Shown: positions 1 to 8,161 of the stretch, piece by piece
Layout of the letters: every line of letters starts with the position of its first letter
Position numbering within the stretch: the stretch's first letter is position 1
Assembly (NCBI RefSeq): GCF_013359905.1
Contig: NZ_JABMCC010000112.1
Span: forward strand, 62,001 to 126,000
DNA: 64,000 nt
Source: Paenibacillus taichungensis
GTDB lineage: Bacteria > Bacillota > Bacilli > Paenibacillales > Paenibacillaceae
Direction: 5' to 3'
The notes under the pieces: generated by a model
The model's database searches: none
What the model was told of the DNA's origin: nothing
Seen by the model: only the letters and a program-made list of their open reading frames with translations
Translations under genes and position numbers: made by a program

Positions 1-1351
1 CTTCATTAGCGAACATTTCAATGGATGAACGATCCAGAAATACATGTAATGTCAGCTGTCCCTCAGCATTTAAGCCTGCACGACGAACGCCATCCGTCTT
101 CTTGCCTGATTTGGAACAATCAAGTATAAGCTTCTGATCCGGAATGGAATAAGTGATCACCGTTTCCTCATGACCTGTACCGCGAAGCTTCAAGCCCACC
201 AGATCCGCACTTGTCTTCGTCAGGTCAAACACGACTTTCACTTCAAGCAGATCCGCTTCAACTTCTGTCAAGGAGCTTCCATAAATCACATGATCCTGAT
301 ACACAACATGTTCACTTTGGCGAAGCAGCTTCATTTCGTCTACCGGATTCATCAGAACTTTGTCATTCTCACCCAATGTAAGCACACGTGGGATGGTGAG
401 TGCACCGCACCAACCGTCTGCTTTTGTTGGCATATCGGCTTCCCACATATCCATCCAGCCAATCGCAATCCGGCGACCTTGATCATCTAAGAAAGTTTGA
501 ACCGCGTAGAAATCATGACCATGATCAAGCTCAATAAACTCTCCATGCTTGTATTCATTTTTTTCATAATCATATTCCCCAACATAGTACCCCGTCTGAA
601 ATAAGTTATTGTACTGATCTCCTTGCGCATCAATACCTTGAGGAGAGAACATAAATACATGCTTGCCGCCTAGTTCAAAGAAATCCGGGCACTCCCACAT
701 GAATCCCATATCCTTGTCTCCCTGCAAAAACACACCATGATAGGTCCAAGTTCTAAGATTCGCAGATGTATACAGAATTACACGTGGTTCTTCTTCTTTC
801 GTACTGTTACCCAGGATCATATACCATGTATCCTCGTGCTTCCATACCTTCGGATCACGGAAATGCTGGGAGCTATCAGCCGGAGGCTCAGCAATCACGG
901 GATTTTGTTTTAATTTTGTGAAATGAATGCCGTCTGTGCTTACTGCCACGTTTTGATTTTGGAAGAAAATATTGTTCGGTTGATCAATGTAATGATGTCC
1001 AGTATAGATCAATGTCAGTTCGCCGTTATTATCTACTGCGCTACCTGAGAAGCAGCCATCCAGATCACACGCATCTCCTGGAGCTAATGCAATCGGACAA
1101 TGCTCCCAATGCACAAGATCTTTACTTTTGACGTGACCCCAATGCATGGGTCCCCAGTTCTCATCATACGGATGATGTTGATAGAAAGCGTGATATTCGC
1201 CTTTATACTGAATTAATCCATTTGGATCGTTAATCCAGTTTGCAGGTGCCATAATATGATACCCCAAGCGATAACGCTTGTTCATTTTTCCTTCTGCCTG
1301 TTTCAAAGCTTCCTCAGCTTGCTTCGTATTGTTGTGATAAGTGTTCATCAT
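1..1351 (-). CDS. GH32 sucrose/fructan hydrolase (sucrose-6-phosphate hydrolase or fructanase type), 3' part outside window
   Basis: Glycoside hydrolase family 32 enzyme that cleaves beta-fructosides such as sucrose, sucrose-6-phosphate or short fructans. Visible family motifs are WINDPNG near residue 42, whose Asp is the nucleophile, FRDP near residue 165, and ECPD, which carries the acid/base Glu. There is no signal peptide, so it acts in the cytoplasm. The five-bladed propeller and much of the C-terminal sandwich are present; the C-terminus lies beyond the left window edge. The start follows GGAGG, which overlaps the stop codon of the upstream symporter gene, so the two are translationally coupled. 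Its partner is a proton symporter rather than a PTS, so intracellular unphosphorylated sucrose or fructo-oligosaccharide is the likelier substrate. Confidence 0.93.
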   Translation of the reverse strand, partial: MMNTYHNNTKQAEEALKQAEGKMNKRYRLGYHIMAPANWINDPNGLIQYKGEYHAFYQHHPYDENWGPMHWGHVKSKDLVHWEHCPIALAPGDACDLDGCFSGSAVDNNGELTLIYTGHHYIDQPNNIFFQNQNVAVSTDGIHFTKLKQNPVIAEPPADSSQHFRDPKVWKHEDTWYMILGNSTKEEEPRVILYTSANLRTWTYHGVFLQGDKDMGFMWECPDFFELGGKHVFMFSPQGIDAQGDQYNNLFQTGYYVGEYDYEKNEYKHGEFIELDHGHDFYAVQTFLDDQGRRIAIGWMDMWEADMPTKADGWCGALTIPRVLTLGENDKVLMNPVDEMKLLRQSEHVVYQDHVIYGSSLTEVEADLLEVKVVFDLTKTSADLVGLKLRGTGHEETVITYSIPDQKLILDCSKSGKKTDGVRRAGLNAEGQLTLHVFLDRSSIEMFANE

Positions 1352-1360
1352 GTTTTCCTC

Positions 1361-2605
1361 CTATGCTGGTTCAATATGCGAGTTAGGTTTAGGATCCAGC
1401 TTATTCAAGTTTTTCGGATCCCTCTTTAAGGTAAAGATTGAGATTGTTGTAAAGGCAAATACGAATATACCCATAAGCACGTAAGTATTCGAGAAACCTC
1501 TGATGTCATAAAGCGTACCGGCGATGGGTGAAAAGATTGAAGCTCCTACCTGACTCGTAAACTGGAAACCAACCAGATACAAGATCGATGACAGACGCGT
1601 GTCAAAATTAGCAGCCAAGTATTTGAATACGGAGATTAGCATAATGGGCAGTTCCAGTGCATGAATCAATTTCATAGCGGATATACCGTAAGGTCCGATA
1701 ACGAGGCCGGAGCCCATAATACGGAATGCCATTAAGAATCCTGCCAATATCAGGCCCTTCTTAGCTCCAGTTTTGTTTACGATAAACGGTGCTAAGAACA
1801 TCATGCCTGCTTCCAGGAACACTTGGAAAGAATTTAAGTAACCGTATACTTGATTGCCTAATGCAGTGCTCGAGAATGTCGATGAGAAGTAAATCGGGAA
1901 TTGCTGGTCATACACATTGTATATACACGTAACACCTAGCACATATAAAATGAAGAACCAAAAATGCTTATTCGCAAACAAACTACCAACTTGCTTAAAG
2001 TTAATAGATTCAGCCCGTTCCATCTCGGATTCTGTCATCTCCACCTTGATTGTCATCATGATGATGAACAGAACGATAGCAGATACAGATGCAATCCAGA
2101 AGTTAATGTTAGGGTTGATATTAAAGAACTGACCAGCAAAGAATGTTGCTGCCGCCCAACCAAGCGAGCCCCACATCCGAGATTTACCATATTCAAAGTC
2201 ATATTTACGGCTGACTTTCTCTACATACGATTCAATAGCTCCAATCCCAGCCAAGAACGAAACACCCAAGTATAGTCCACCTACCACTGCGCCAAGAAAT
2301 ACATTGTATTGGAGTAAAGGTCCGTAGATAAAGATATAGAATGGACCAACAAGTAAGAGCAAACCGCTGATTAGAAATAAAATATGCTTTTTCAATCCGA
2401 TCTTATCAGAAATATAGCCATAAAGCGGTTGCATACATAATGCAAAGATAGCGTTTACAGTAAAGATAATGCCAGTCTCAGCACCATTCAGACTGATTTC
2501 TTGCCCCAGCCAGATGGAGAACAATGAATAACTTGCTGACCATGTAAAAAAGAAAAAGAAGAAATAGGCGCTTAGTTTCCAGTACATGCTCTTTGAATGT
2601 CTCAT
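1361..2605 (-). CDS. MFS oligosaccharide:H+ symporter (sucrose/fructo-oligosaccharide permease)
   Basis: Membrane transporter of the LacY/CscB/RafB-like oligosaccharide:H+ symporter family, about 414 residues with twelve hydrophobic segments. The N-terminal SAYFFFFFFTW stretch and the loop YGYISDKIGLKKH (the MFS motif between TM2 and TM3) are typical. The start chosen, MRHSKS, follows AGAGGAG at good spacing; an upstream ATG at 2683 would add residues that lie inside the promoter and operator region. It is first in the operon with the GH32 gene and has a sigma-A promoter directly upstream, so it should import the sugar that the hydrolase cleaves. The exact sugar is inferred from the partner enzyme. 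Confidence 0.9.
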   Translation of the reverse strand: MRHSKSMYWKLSAYFFFFFFTWSASYSLFSIWLGQEISLNGAETGIIFTVNAIFALCMQPLYGYISDKIGLKKHILFLISGLLLLVGPFYIFIYGPLLQYNVFLGAVVGGLYLGVSFLAGIGAIESYVEKVSRKYDFEYGKSRMWGSLGWAAATFFAGQFFNINPNINFWIASVSAIVLFIIMMTIKVEMTESEMERAESINFKQVGSLFANKHFWFFILYVLGVTCIYNVYDQQFPIYFSSTFSSTALGNQVYGYLNSFQVFLEAGMMFLAPFIVNKTGAKKGLILAGFLMAFRIMGSGLVIGPYGISAMKLIHALELPIMLISVFKYLAANFDTRLSSILYLVGFQFTSQVGASIFSPIAGTLYDIRGFSNTYVLMGIFVFAFTTISIFTLKRDPKNLNKLDPKPNSHIEPA

Positions 2606-2651
2606 ATCGAACGCTCCTCTAAGTTGAACATTTAATGTGAATGTAAGCACT

Positions 2652-2713
2652 TTAATGCGCTTGCAAAATCGATTATATGTCAACCGGTTTCATATGTCAA
2701 CCGCTTGACATAT
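2652..2713 (-). promoter_or_regulatory. Consensus sigma-A promoter embedded in LacI-type palindromes
   Basis: On the minus strand, TTGACA (2695-2700) and TATAAT (2672-2677) are separated by exactly 17 bases, a perfect consensus. The -35 box overlaps a perfect inverted repeat (ATATGTCAA, 4-base spacer, TTGACATAT at 2692-2713). A second, imperfect copy centred on AACCGGTT covers the -10 side (2675-2695). A third element near the start point, TTGCAAGCGCATTAA (2652-2666), resembles a cre or LacI-family site but misses the last conserved C. The arrangement fits tight repression of the symporter/GH32 operon by the adjacent LacI protein. Confidence 0.8.
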
Positions 2714-2720
2714 TTTCGAA

Positions 2721-2765
2721 AGAAAAAGGAGCTTCCCTTAATCCCAGCACCCTAAGGTTAGCTCC
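2721..2765 (-). terminator. Rho-independent terminator of the LacI gene
   Basis: The minus-strand stem GGAGCT..CCTTA pairs with TAAGG..AGCTCC and is followed by TTTTTCTTT. It separates the repressor gene from the promoter of the symporter operon. Confidence 0.75.
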
Positions 2766-2811
2766 ATTCGTCTTGTCTTCAAAAAATTTGTAGTAGATAT
2801 GAAAATTAAAT

Positions 2812-3795
2812 TTACACTGTACCCGCTTCAATAAGTTTCACAGGCAGATACGTTTCTCGCGGGACCTCACTGAATTCACCTTCAATTTCTTTAATGACTA
2901 GCTCTACGGCAGATCTCGCAATTTCCTGTATAGGTTGCTGAATCGTCGTTAATTCAGGAAGCAAGTTACGAGTTGTTTCGGTTCCGTCATAACCAATTAC
3001 ACGAATATCTTCAGGAACACGTTTGCCACGTTGTTTTGCTGTAGCAATGAATGACGCTGCCACCAAGTCATTACTCGCAAACAATCCATCTACTTCGGGA
3101 TGTTCATCAAGCAAACGCCCAATCGGTTCATCATGATTCTGTTGATGGAATGGATCATATACTTCATAAGTGATCGCTTCGCGACCATGCTGCTCCATGA
3201 CATCTTCATATGCTTTTCTTCTTAAGCTTGCCGGAGTTTCCAATTCGACAGGTCCATTAATATGCAGGATGTGCTTGCATCCCTTGTCAATCAGCAGCTC
3301 AGAAGCCATTTTTCCGCCCATGTAGTTATCCGATCCTACGACAGGAATCGTATCCGATAAGAAGCGATCAATCGCAACAACCGCAATATTTTTCTGATCA
3401 TAATTAACAATGCCTCGGTTATGTGTCCCTACGATAATGCCGTCAACTTGATTACGCATGAGCATATCCACATATGATTCTTCTTTATCCAGCTGATTCA
3501 AGCTATTACAAATCAGTAGTTTATAACCTGATGACGCACAAATATTTTCAATATGAAAAGTCAACTCACCAAAAAAGGGGTTGCTTGTTGTGGGTATGAT
3601 TAATCCAATGAGATTGGTTCGTTTACTAAATAATGACCGAGCTACATCATTTGGAAAATAGTTCAGCTGCTGCATTGCGTCATGGACTCGATTCTTCGTT
3701 TCCTCACTGATATAGCCTCGATTATTGAGCACCCGAGAAACCGTCGTCGGTGAAACTCCTGCTAAATCTGCAACATCATTAAGTTTAGGTTTCAT
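2812..3795 (-). CDS. LacI-family transcriptional repressor of the sucrose/fructan operon
   Basis: DNA-binding repressor of about 327 residues. The N-terminal helix-turn-helix (NDVADLAGVSPTTVSRVLN) is followed by a periplasmic-binding-protein-like sugar-sensing core (for example GLIIPTTSNPF and the GYDGTETTR region). The MKPKLNDV start was chosen because LacI proteins begin directly at the HTH and GGGAG lies upstream; an ATG 30 bases earlier is possible. It is transcribed in the same direction as the symporter/GH32 operon and separated from it by a terminator. Palindromes overlapping the operon promoter are the probable operators, and a fructoside or its phosphate the probable inducer (inference). 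Confidence 0.9.
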   Translation of the reverse strand: MKPKLNDVADLAGVSPTTVSRVLNNRGYISEETKNRVHDAMQQLNYFPNDVARSLFSKRTNLIGLIIPTTSNPFFGELTFHIENICASSGYKLLICNSLNQLDKEESYVDMLMRNQVDGIIVGTHNRGIVNYDQKNIAVVAIDRFLSDTIPVVGSDNYMGGKMASELLIDKGCKHILHINGPVELETPASLRRKAYEDVMEQHGREAITYEVYDPFHQQNHDEPIGRLLDEHPEVDGLFASNDLVAASFIATAKQRGKRVPEDIRVIGYDGTETTRNLLPELTTIQQPIQEIARSAVELVIKEIEGEFSEVPRETYLPVKLIEAGTV

Positions 3796-3899
3796 TGATT
3801 GCTCCCTGCCTTCTTTCCATACCATATGTACAATTATCCCTCCATTTTAACATGGTTAAACGTGAAAGGACATGCTCCAGCCAATATTGAATATAGGCT

Positions 3900-3940
3900 C
3901 AAATTAAAACGACAGCCCAGTAAATTACTGTTCTGCCGTT
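3900..3940 (-). terminator. Terminator after the siderophore-binding protein gene
   Basis: On the minus strand AACGGCAG pairs with CTGTCGTT (one G-U), with inner pairing CAGTAA/TTACTG, followed by TTTTAATTT. Confidence 0.65.
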
Positions 3941-3994
3941 AAAATAAACATGATATTAATTGCATGCATGGTAATCAAGCGAGCGCATCTACTC

Positions 3995-5077
3995 TTACAA
4001 GTTCAGATCATCTGCGAGTGCTTCAACTCCTGTGAAGATAGAATCGCCATACCCCCAGAAGTTGTTGAAATCAATAATGTAAATTTTCTTGTTCTTAATT
4101 GCATTAACACTTTGCAATTGCTTGTTGGCTAGCAGCTTTTCAATCGTTTGTTCTGGATCAATACCGCCGGCATATTTCGAAATAATCATAGCATCTGGAT
4201 TGATCTCGATTAGCTTCTCCAAACTAAGCGTGCCTTCCTCGTTAATGAGCATATTATGCATATTGATTAATGACATTGCACTTTCAATAAATGTGTCTCC
4301 ATTTCCGTTGTACACTCCAATGGTTCCATCACCATTATCAAAGAAAGATGCATAGTTGATCGTTTCAGCGCTTGCTCGAGCCGATAACGCTTTCTCACGT
4401 GCTTTGAGCTGTTCGATATATGCCGCTGCATTCGCTTGTACGTTAAATATTTTACCCAGCTCAGTGATATCCTGATATAAATTATCTAATTTTGCATCAG
4501 TAACGCTGGTACTTTGTACAAATGTTTTGATATTCATCTCATTCAGACTATTTACAGTACCAACACCCCAATCAGCATCTTCAAACAATCCCCCACGCCC
4601 CATAACCAGATCAGGTGAAGCACCTATAGTTACTTCCTTGCCTACATAACCTTCAGATAACACAGGAATTTTTTTGAAATCTTCAGCAATATCATCAGGT
4701 ACATTGCCAAATAACGCCGCTACGCCAACAATCTTGTCAGTCAAGCCAAGACGAATCAATAACTCCGCTGCACCTTGTGTATTGGCAACCACTCGTTCAG
4801 GTGCCTTATCAAAGGTTTGTTCCTTTGCCACCCAGGTGCCGTTTTCAGTTGTAAAGTTTGAAACAACGATTGGGTATGTTGTTTGAGCTGCGCCTGTAGC
4901 ATCCGCATCCGTTTCTTGCTCATCTGTTGAAGCATTCGTAGCGCTATCCGTCACGGCTTCCTGTGAGCTAGTGTTTGCATCTTTGCTGCTATCATTACCA
5001 CTGGAGCAAGCTGCAAGCACAAAAACAAGTGCAGTAATTAAACAAAGGATTGCTCCTTTATTTACTCGTAAAAACAT
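3995..5077 (-). CDS. Iron-siderophore ABC transporter substrate-binding lipoprotein (FecB/FhuD-like)
   Basis: Extracytoplasmic iron-complex receptor, 360 residues. The signal peptide ends in lipobox LAAC with the lipidated Cys at residue 24, followed by a Ser/Asp/Thr-rich linker to about residue 70. The periplasmic-binding fold (PF01497 type) contains PERVVANTQGAAELLIRLG and a late KKIYIIDFNNFWGYGD segment. The SD GGGAGAG precedes the start. It stands alone: no permease or ATPase is adjacent, so it must use transporter subunits encoded elsewhere. A Fur-box-like palindrome about 90 bases upstream points to iron repression. The ligand (hydroxamate, catecholate or citrate type) cannot be told from sequence. 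Confidence 0.9.
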   Translation of the reverse strand: MFLRVNKGAILCLITALVFVLAACSSGNDSSKDANTSSQEAVTDSATNASTDEQETDADATGAAQTTYPIVVSNFTTENGTWVAKEQTFDKAPERVVANTQGAAELLIRLGLTDKIVGVAALFGNVPDDIAEDFKKIPVLSEGYVGKEVTIGASPDLVMGRGGLFEDADWGVGTVNSLNEMNIKTFVQSTSVTDAKLDNLYQDITELGKIFNVQANAAAYIEQLKAREKALSARASAETINYASFFDNGDGTIGVYNGNGDTFIESAMSLINMHNMLINEEGTLSLEKLIEINPDAMIISKYAGGIDPEQTIEKLLANKQLQSVNAIKNKKIYIIDFNNFWGYGDSIFTGVEALADDLNL

Positions 5078-5164
5078 TCAAAATCTCTCCCTTTTCCTTT
5101 TTCTTTTTGGCCAATATGTATCATAGTCATTGTCAGTATACAGCAAATGTCGAATTACGTAAAT

Positions 5165-5183
5165 GAGAATGATAACTATTATC
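5165..5183. promoter_or_regulatory. Fur box upstream of the siderophore-binding lipoprotein
   Basis: The 19-base sequence GAGAATGATAACTATTATC matches 16 of 19 positions of the classical GATAATGATAATCATTATC Fur box and lies about 88 bases upstream of the lipoprotein start codon. Confidence 0.75.
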
Positions 5184-5299
5184 ACAATAAGAAGTTCCGA
5201 TTTATAGAGAACCACATTCCATTGGTTAAATTCTCCAATACCGGTTAACTATCCATTCCATCAAGGCCATCCGTTTCTAGTAACAAATCCGGGTAAAAC

Positions 5300-5330
5300 A
5301 AAAAAGCCGCTATAATAGCGACTTTCAATG
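5300..5330 (-). terminator. Terminator hairpin, copy A of a dispersed family
   Basis: The minus strand reads AAAGTCGCTA, a short loop, TAGCGGC, then T-run, preceded by the shared flank CATTGAAAG. The same element recurs near 17290, 31890, 41531 and 49168. Copy A is about 260 bases downstream of the RCC1 gene with no gene between, so it may be left over from a lost gene. Confidence 0.65.
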
Positions 5331-5587
5331 CGCCATAACCGATTGTGCCAGTCGAAACGCGCCGTCTTCGAACCTTCTACTCATCCGTTTGTAACATTGC
5401 CCCCGATATTAAACATTAGTTATATTGACGAATATCAGTTGGTACATAAGTACTTATAAAAGTGTTAATTTCGTCTAAAGAATCTGTAACAAACCGATAA
5501 TAGACTCGGTTGAACTGAGGCTAATCTATGTTATCAAAAAAAGAAGGAGCAGGCTATATTGTTATGGAAAAGAATACTAAAAGTAGA
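5331..5587. other. Intergenic region without a confident gene
   Basis: No confident gene. A plus-strand ATG at 5529 opens a frame of about 43 codons (beginning MLSKKEGAGYIV) that runs antisense into the RCC1 gene and stops near 5654. It has no good SD at that ATG and I do not recognise it; it could be the N-terminal scrap of a disrupted gene. Confidence 0.3.
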
Positions 5588-6466
5588 TTAACTACACCAA
5601 CTGCTTACATTACATTGACCATATTCATTATCCCCCACAGCCACAACCGTGCCGTCTGATTTAATGCCAAGAGTATGAGCACAACCCGCAGCAATCGCCA
5701 CAATGTCACTCCAGTCCCCTACATTGCATTGATCGAACTTATTCCAACCCACGGCAACCACCGTACCGTCCGATTGAAGACCGATGGTATGATTACTGCC
5801 TGCCGCGATCGCCACCATTGCACGCCAGTCGCTTACTTCGCATTGCCCATGTTTATTCCCACCCACGGCAACCACAGTGCCACCCGATGTAAGCCCCACC
5901 GTATGAAGGTACCCTGCCGCTACTTCCACGATATCGCTCCAACCGCTTACTTCACATTGGCCATACTGATTATTGCCCACAATCGTCACAGTACCATCTG
6001 ATTTAAGCCCGGCGGTATGCCAGTCACCCGCCGCTACCGCCACCATATCACGCCAGTTGCTTACAGCGCATTGGCCTTCATTATTTCGTCCCACAGCAAT
6101 CACTGTGCCATCCGATTTAAGACCAACGGTACGACGCCACCCCGCAGCAATTGCTACAATATCTTGCCAGTCGTATACTTCGCATTGATCATGTATATTC
6201 CAACCCACAGCCACCACCGTGCCGTGAGATGTTAGACCGATGGTATGCGAATTACCTGTGTTGGTCGCCATATGAACATTACCAGCCGCTACCGCCACGA
6301 TGTCGCGCCAACCGCTTACATCACATTGTCCAACTTTATGATCCCCCACTGCCGTCACCGTTCCGTCCAATCTAAGACCAATGGTATGACGTCGCCCCGC
6401 CGCTATAGCGGTATATTTAGGGCGCTTCACCTTTAATGCAGCTTCAATCGACGAAGTGTAATCCAT
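5588..6466 (-). CDS. RCC1-repeat protein (predicted seven-bladed beta-propeller)
   Basis: A 292-residue protein made almost wholly of seven repeats of about 41 residues. Each contains a variant of AAG..HT.GL.SDGTV.AVG.N..GQC followed by .V..W.DI. Seven RCC1 repeats are enough to close a seven-bladed propeller. There is no signal peptide, membrane segment or extra domain, so it is probably cytoplasmic. A strong SD, GGGAGGTGG, precedes the ATG. It is monocistronic, with terminators flanking it. RCC1-like proteins in eukaryotes act as exchange factors or protein-binding platforms; in bacteria the role is generally unknown. The blades are similar enough at the protein level to suggest internal duplication. 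Confidence 0.88.
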   Translation of the reverse strand: MDYTSSIEAALKVKRPKYTAIAAGRRHTIGLRLDGTVTAVGDHKVGQCDVSGWRDIVAVAAGNVHMATNTGNSHTIGLTSHGTVVAVGWNIHDQCEVYDWQDIVAIAAGWRRTVGLKSDGTVIAVGRNNEGQCAVSNWRDMVAVAAGDWHTAGLKSDGTVTIVGNNQYGQCEVSGWSDIVEVAAGYLHTVGLTSGGTVVAVGGNKHGQCEVSDWRAMVAIAAGSNHTIGLQSDGTVVAVGWNKFDQCNVGDWSDIVAIAAGCAHTLGIKSDGTVVAVGDNEYGQCNVSSWCS

Positions 6467-6576
6467 GTTCCACCTCCCTGAAATAAATTCCCTGATCCCC
6501 GAGATGCAGTTTCGATATCATAATTTTTATACATCTTACTCTACAATAAATAATAAACACAAGGAATTAGACAGGT

Positions 6577-6613
6577 CAAAAAACCGTTAACTCTACTCAG
6601 AATTAACGGTTTG
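6577..6613 (-). terminator. Terminator of the FAD oxidoreductase gene
   Basis: On the minus strand AAACCGTTAA pairs with TTAACGGTTT across a loop of about 13 bases, followed by a T-run. It begins just after the stop codon at 6624. Confidence 0.8.
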
Positions 6614-6623
6614 AAATCGTATC

Positions 6624-7976
6624 CTATTTGAATTTAGCCGGCGGAATACTTTGCGGGTTATTAAATACATTTTTCGGATCGTATTTCGCTTTTACTTTTC
6701 TCAATCTGGCGTAGTTCTTCCCATAATAGGTCGGCCCTGGATTTTTAATACCTTGGTCTGGTACGTTAATGTAGGACCCTACAATATAAGGCTGCAATTT
6801 CTTTCTTGTGTTCCGAGTCAAAGCAATATTTTTAGCTGCACGCGATGGCTTCACCCATGAGCTGTTCCATTCCACATAAAATTCAGCTTTTCGCCAGTAA
6901 AACGCAGTGGCTTGAGGAGCGACTCGACTTACAGCACCGCCCCAGTTAAGGAAATAGAAACCGGCTGGTGTGCCTTCCTCTGCATTTTCCAGAAACTCAC
7001 GCATGACTTTGAAGGCTTTATCCGGGAATGGCTGTCTGCCAAAGCCACTGGAAAACTGGTTGCTGTACCTTTGAGTGAGCACAGGATCTGGGGCTAGCAA
7101 AAACTTCGTTGCTGCCCTGTATGGCAGATACAGAATGCTTTTTTTAGTAGGCGTTCCTACGCTAAGAATGGGTTCCAACTGACGGAGGGCTTCACTCTTC
7201 GAACCGAGGTATACCCCTAGCATGCTAACATTTCCGCCTTTTTTGGGACCAACACTTAATTCACTTCCCAGCTTGTTACTAGCCTTAGGCGCCCATACTT
7301 GCCATTTCTTCACGACTTTTTCGAACTGTTCCCATGGCCATGTGATACTAAATACAGTAGCTTTGGCTGGAGCGCGCCGCACTTTGAATTTATATTTAGT
7401 ATTTACACCGAAGTTACCGCCTCCGCCGCCACGTGTAGCCCATAGAAGATCGGAATTTTGTTTTTTGTTCGCCCGAATAATCCGTCCTTTAGCATCAACC
7501 ATTTCGAGTTCAATTAGATTATCACAGATGAGACCCGTTGTCCTTTGCAGTGGACCAATTCCGCCACCAGGTGTTATTCCACCTATCCCAACCGTTGGAC
7601 TGTCACCAAATGGGGCCATAAAACCTTGTCGAGCCAACGTATCCACGATTCTTCCTACCCGATTACCTGTTTCAACAACGGCCGTTCCGCTTTTTTTGTT
7701 TAACTTGATTCTCTTCATTTCGCTAACGTCGATGACAATACCACCATTGACTTGTGAAAGGTTGGACTCTAAAGCGTGCCTCCCACTTCTCGGACGAATA
7801 GGGACCTTATTTTGACGCGCCCATCTTATGGCGTTGGCTACATCCTGTGTTTTTTGAGCAAATACAAAAACTTTAGGGAATCTGTCCGTATGCGGATCCC
7901 AGTTCTTCCGAGCCACTTCATAACCAGGGTCACCTTTAAACACCACTCGCCCTGTAAGCTTAACTTTTGAAATCAC
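6624..7976 (-). CDS. FAD-binding oxidoreductase with BBE domain (berberine-bridge/carbohydrate oxidase-like)
   Basis: Flavoprotein oxidase of about 450 residues. The N-terminal FAD_binding_4 domain contains RSGRHALES near residue 67, where the His is the usual covalent FAD attachment, and the glycine-rich GGGIGPLQRTTG and TRGGGGGNFGV segments. The C-terminal BBE motif includes YYGKNYARLRKVKAKYDP..VFNNPQSI. Relatives oxidise sugars, alkaloids or other alcohols with O2. I chose the GTG start (VISKVKLTGRVVF) because AAGGAG lies 12 bases upstream and family members begin just before KLTGRVV; a TTG four codons earlier touches the SD. Monocistronic with its own terminator. The substrate is unknown. 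Confidence 0.87.
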   Translation of the reverse strand: MISKVKLTGRVVFKGDPGYEVARKNWDPHTDRFPKVFVFAQKTQDVANAIRWARQNKVPIRPRSGRHALESNLSQVNGGIVIDVSEMKRIKLNKKSGTAVVETGNRVGRIVDTLARQGFMAPFGDSPTVGIGGITPGGGIGPLQRTTGLICDNLIELEMVDAKGRIIRANKKQNSDLLWATRGGGGGNFGVNTKYKFKVRRAPAKATVFSITWPWEQFEKVVKKWQVWAPKASNKLGSELSVGPKKGGNVSMLGVYLGSKSEALRQLEPILSVGTPTKKSILYLPYRAATKFLLAPDPVLTQRYSNQFSSGFGRQPFPDKAFKVMREFLENAEEGTPAGFYFLNWGGAVSRVAPQATAFYWRKAEFYVEWNSSWVKPSRAAKNIALTRNTRKKLQPYIVGSYINVPDQGIKNPGPTYYGKNYARLRKVKAKYDPKNVFNNPQSIPPAKFK

Positions 7977-8082
7977 GTATCTATCCAACTCCTTAGTTAT
8001 GAGAACACATAATTTTCATTAACAAATTAGGCTAATTCCATATAGCCTATGAAGGAGAATCATGTTGTGTTTGGGCGTAAAC

Positions 8083-8136
8083 AAAAAGAAAAATATCGGA
8101 TCACGAGCAACCTACGCTCAGAACCCGATATTTTCG
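8083..8136 (-). terminator. Terminator of the serine hydrolase gene
   Basis: The minus-strand stem AAAATATCGG..T pairs with A..CCGATATTTT, with a smaller GAGC/GCTC hairpin inside, followed by TTTTTCTTTTTG. Confidence 0.75.
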
Positions 8137-8161
8137 AATGAAATCATTTTTCCTTATGCAA

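Noticed and set aside
7222..7815. Long plus-strand open frame (197 codons) opposite the FAD oxidoreductase
   Set aside because: It lies wholly antisense to a gene with clear FAD and BBE motifs, has low-complexity Pro/Ser/Leu composition and no SD; it is a shadow of the codon pattern on the other strand.
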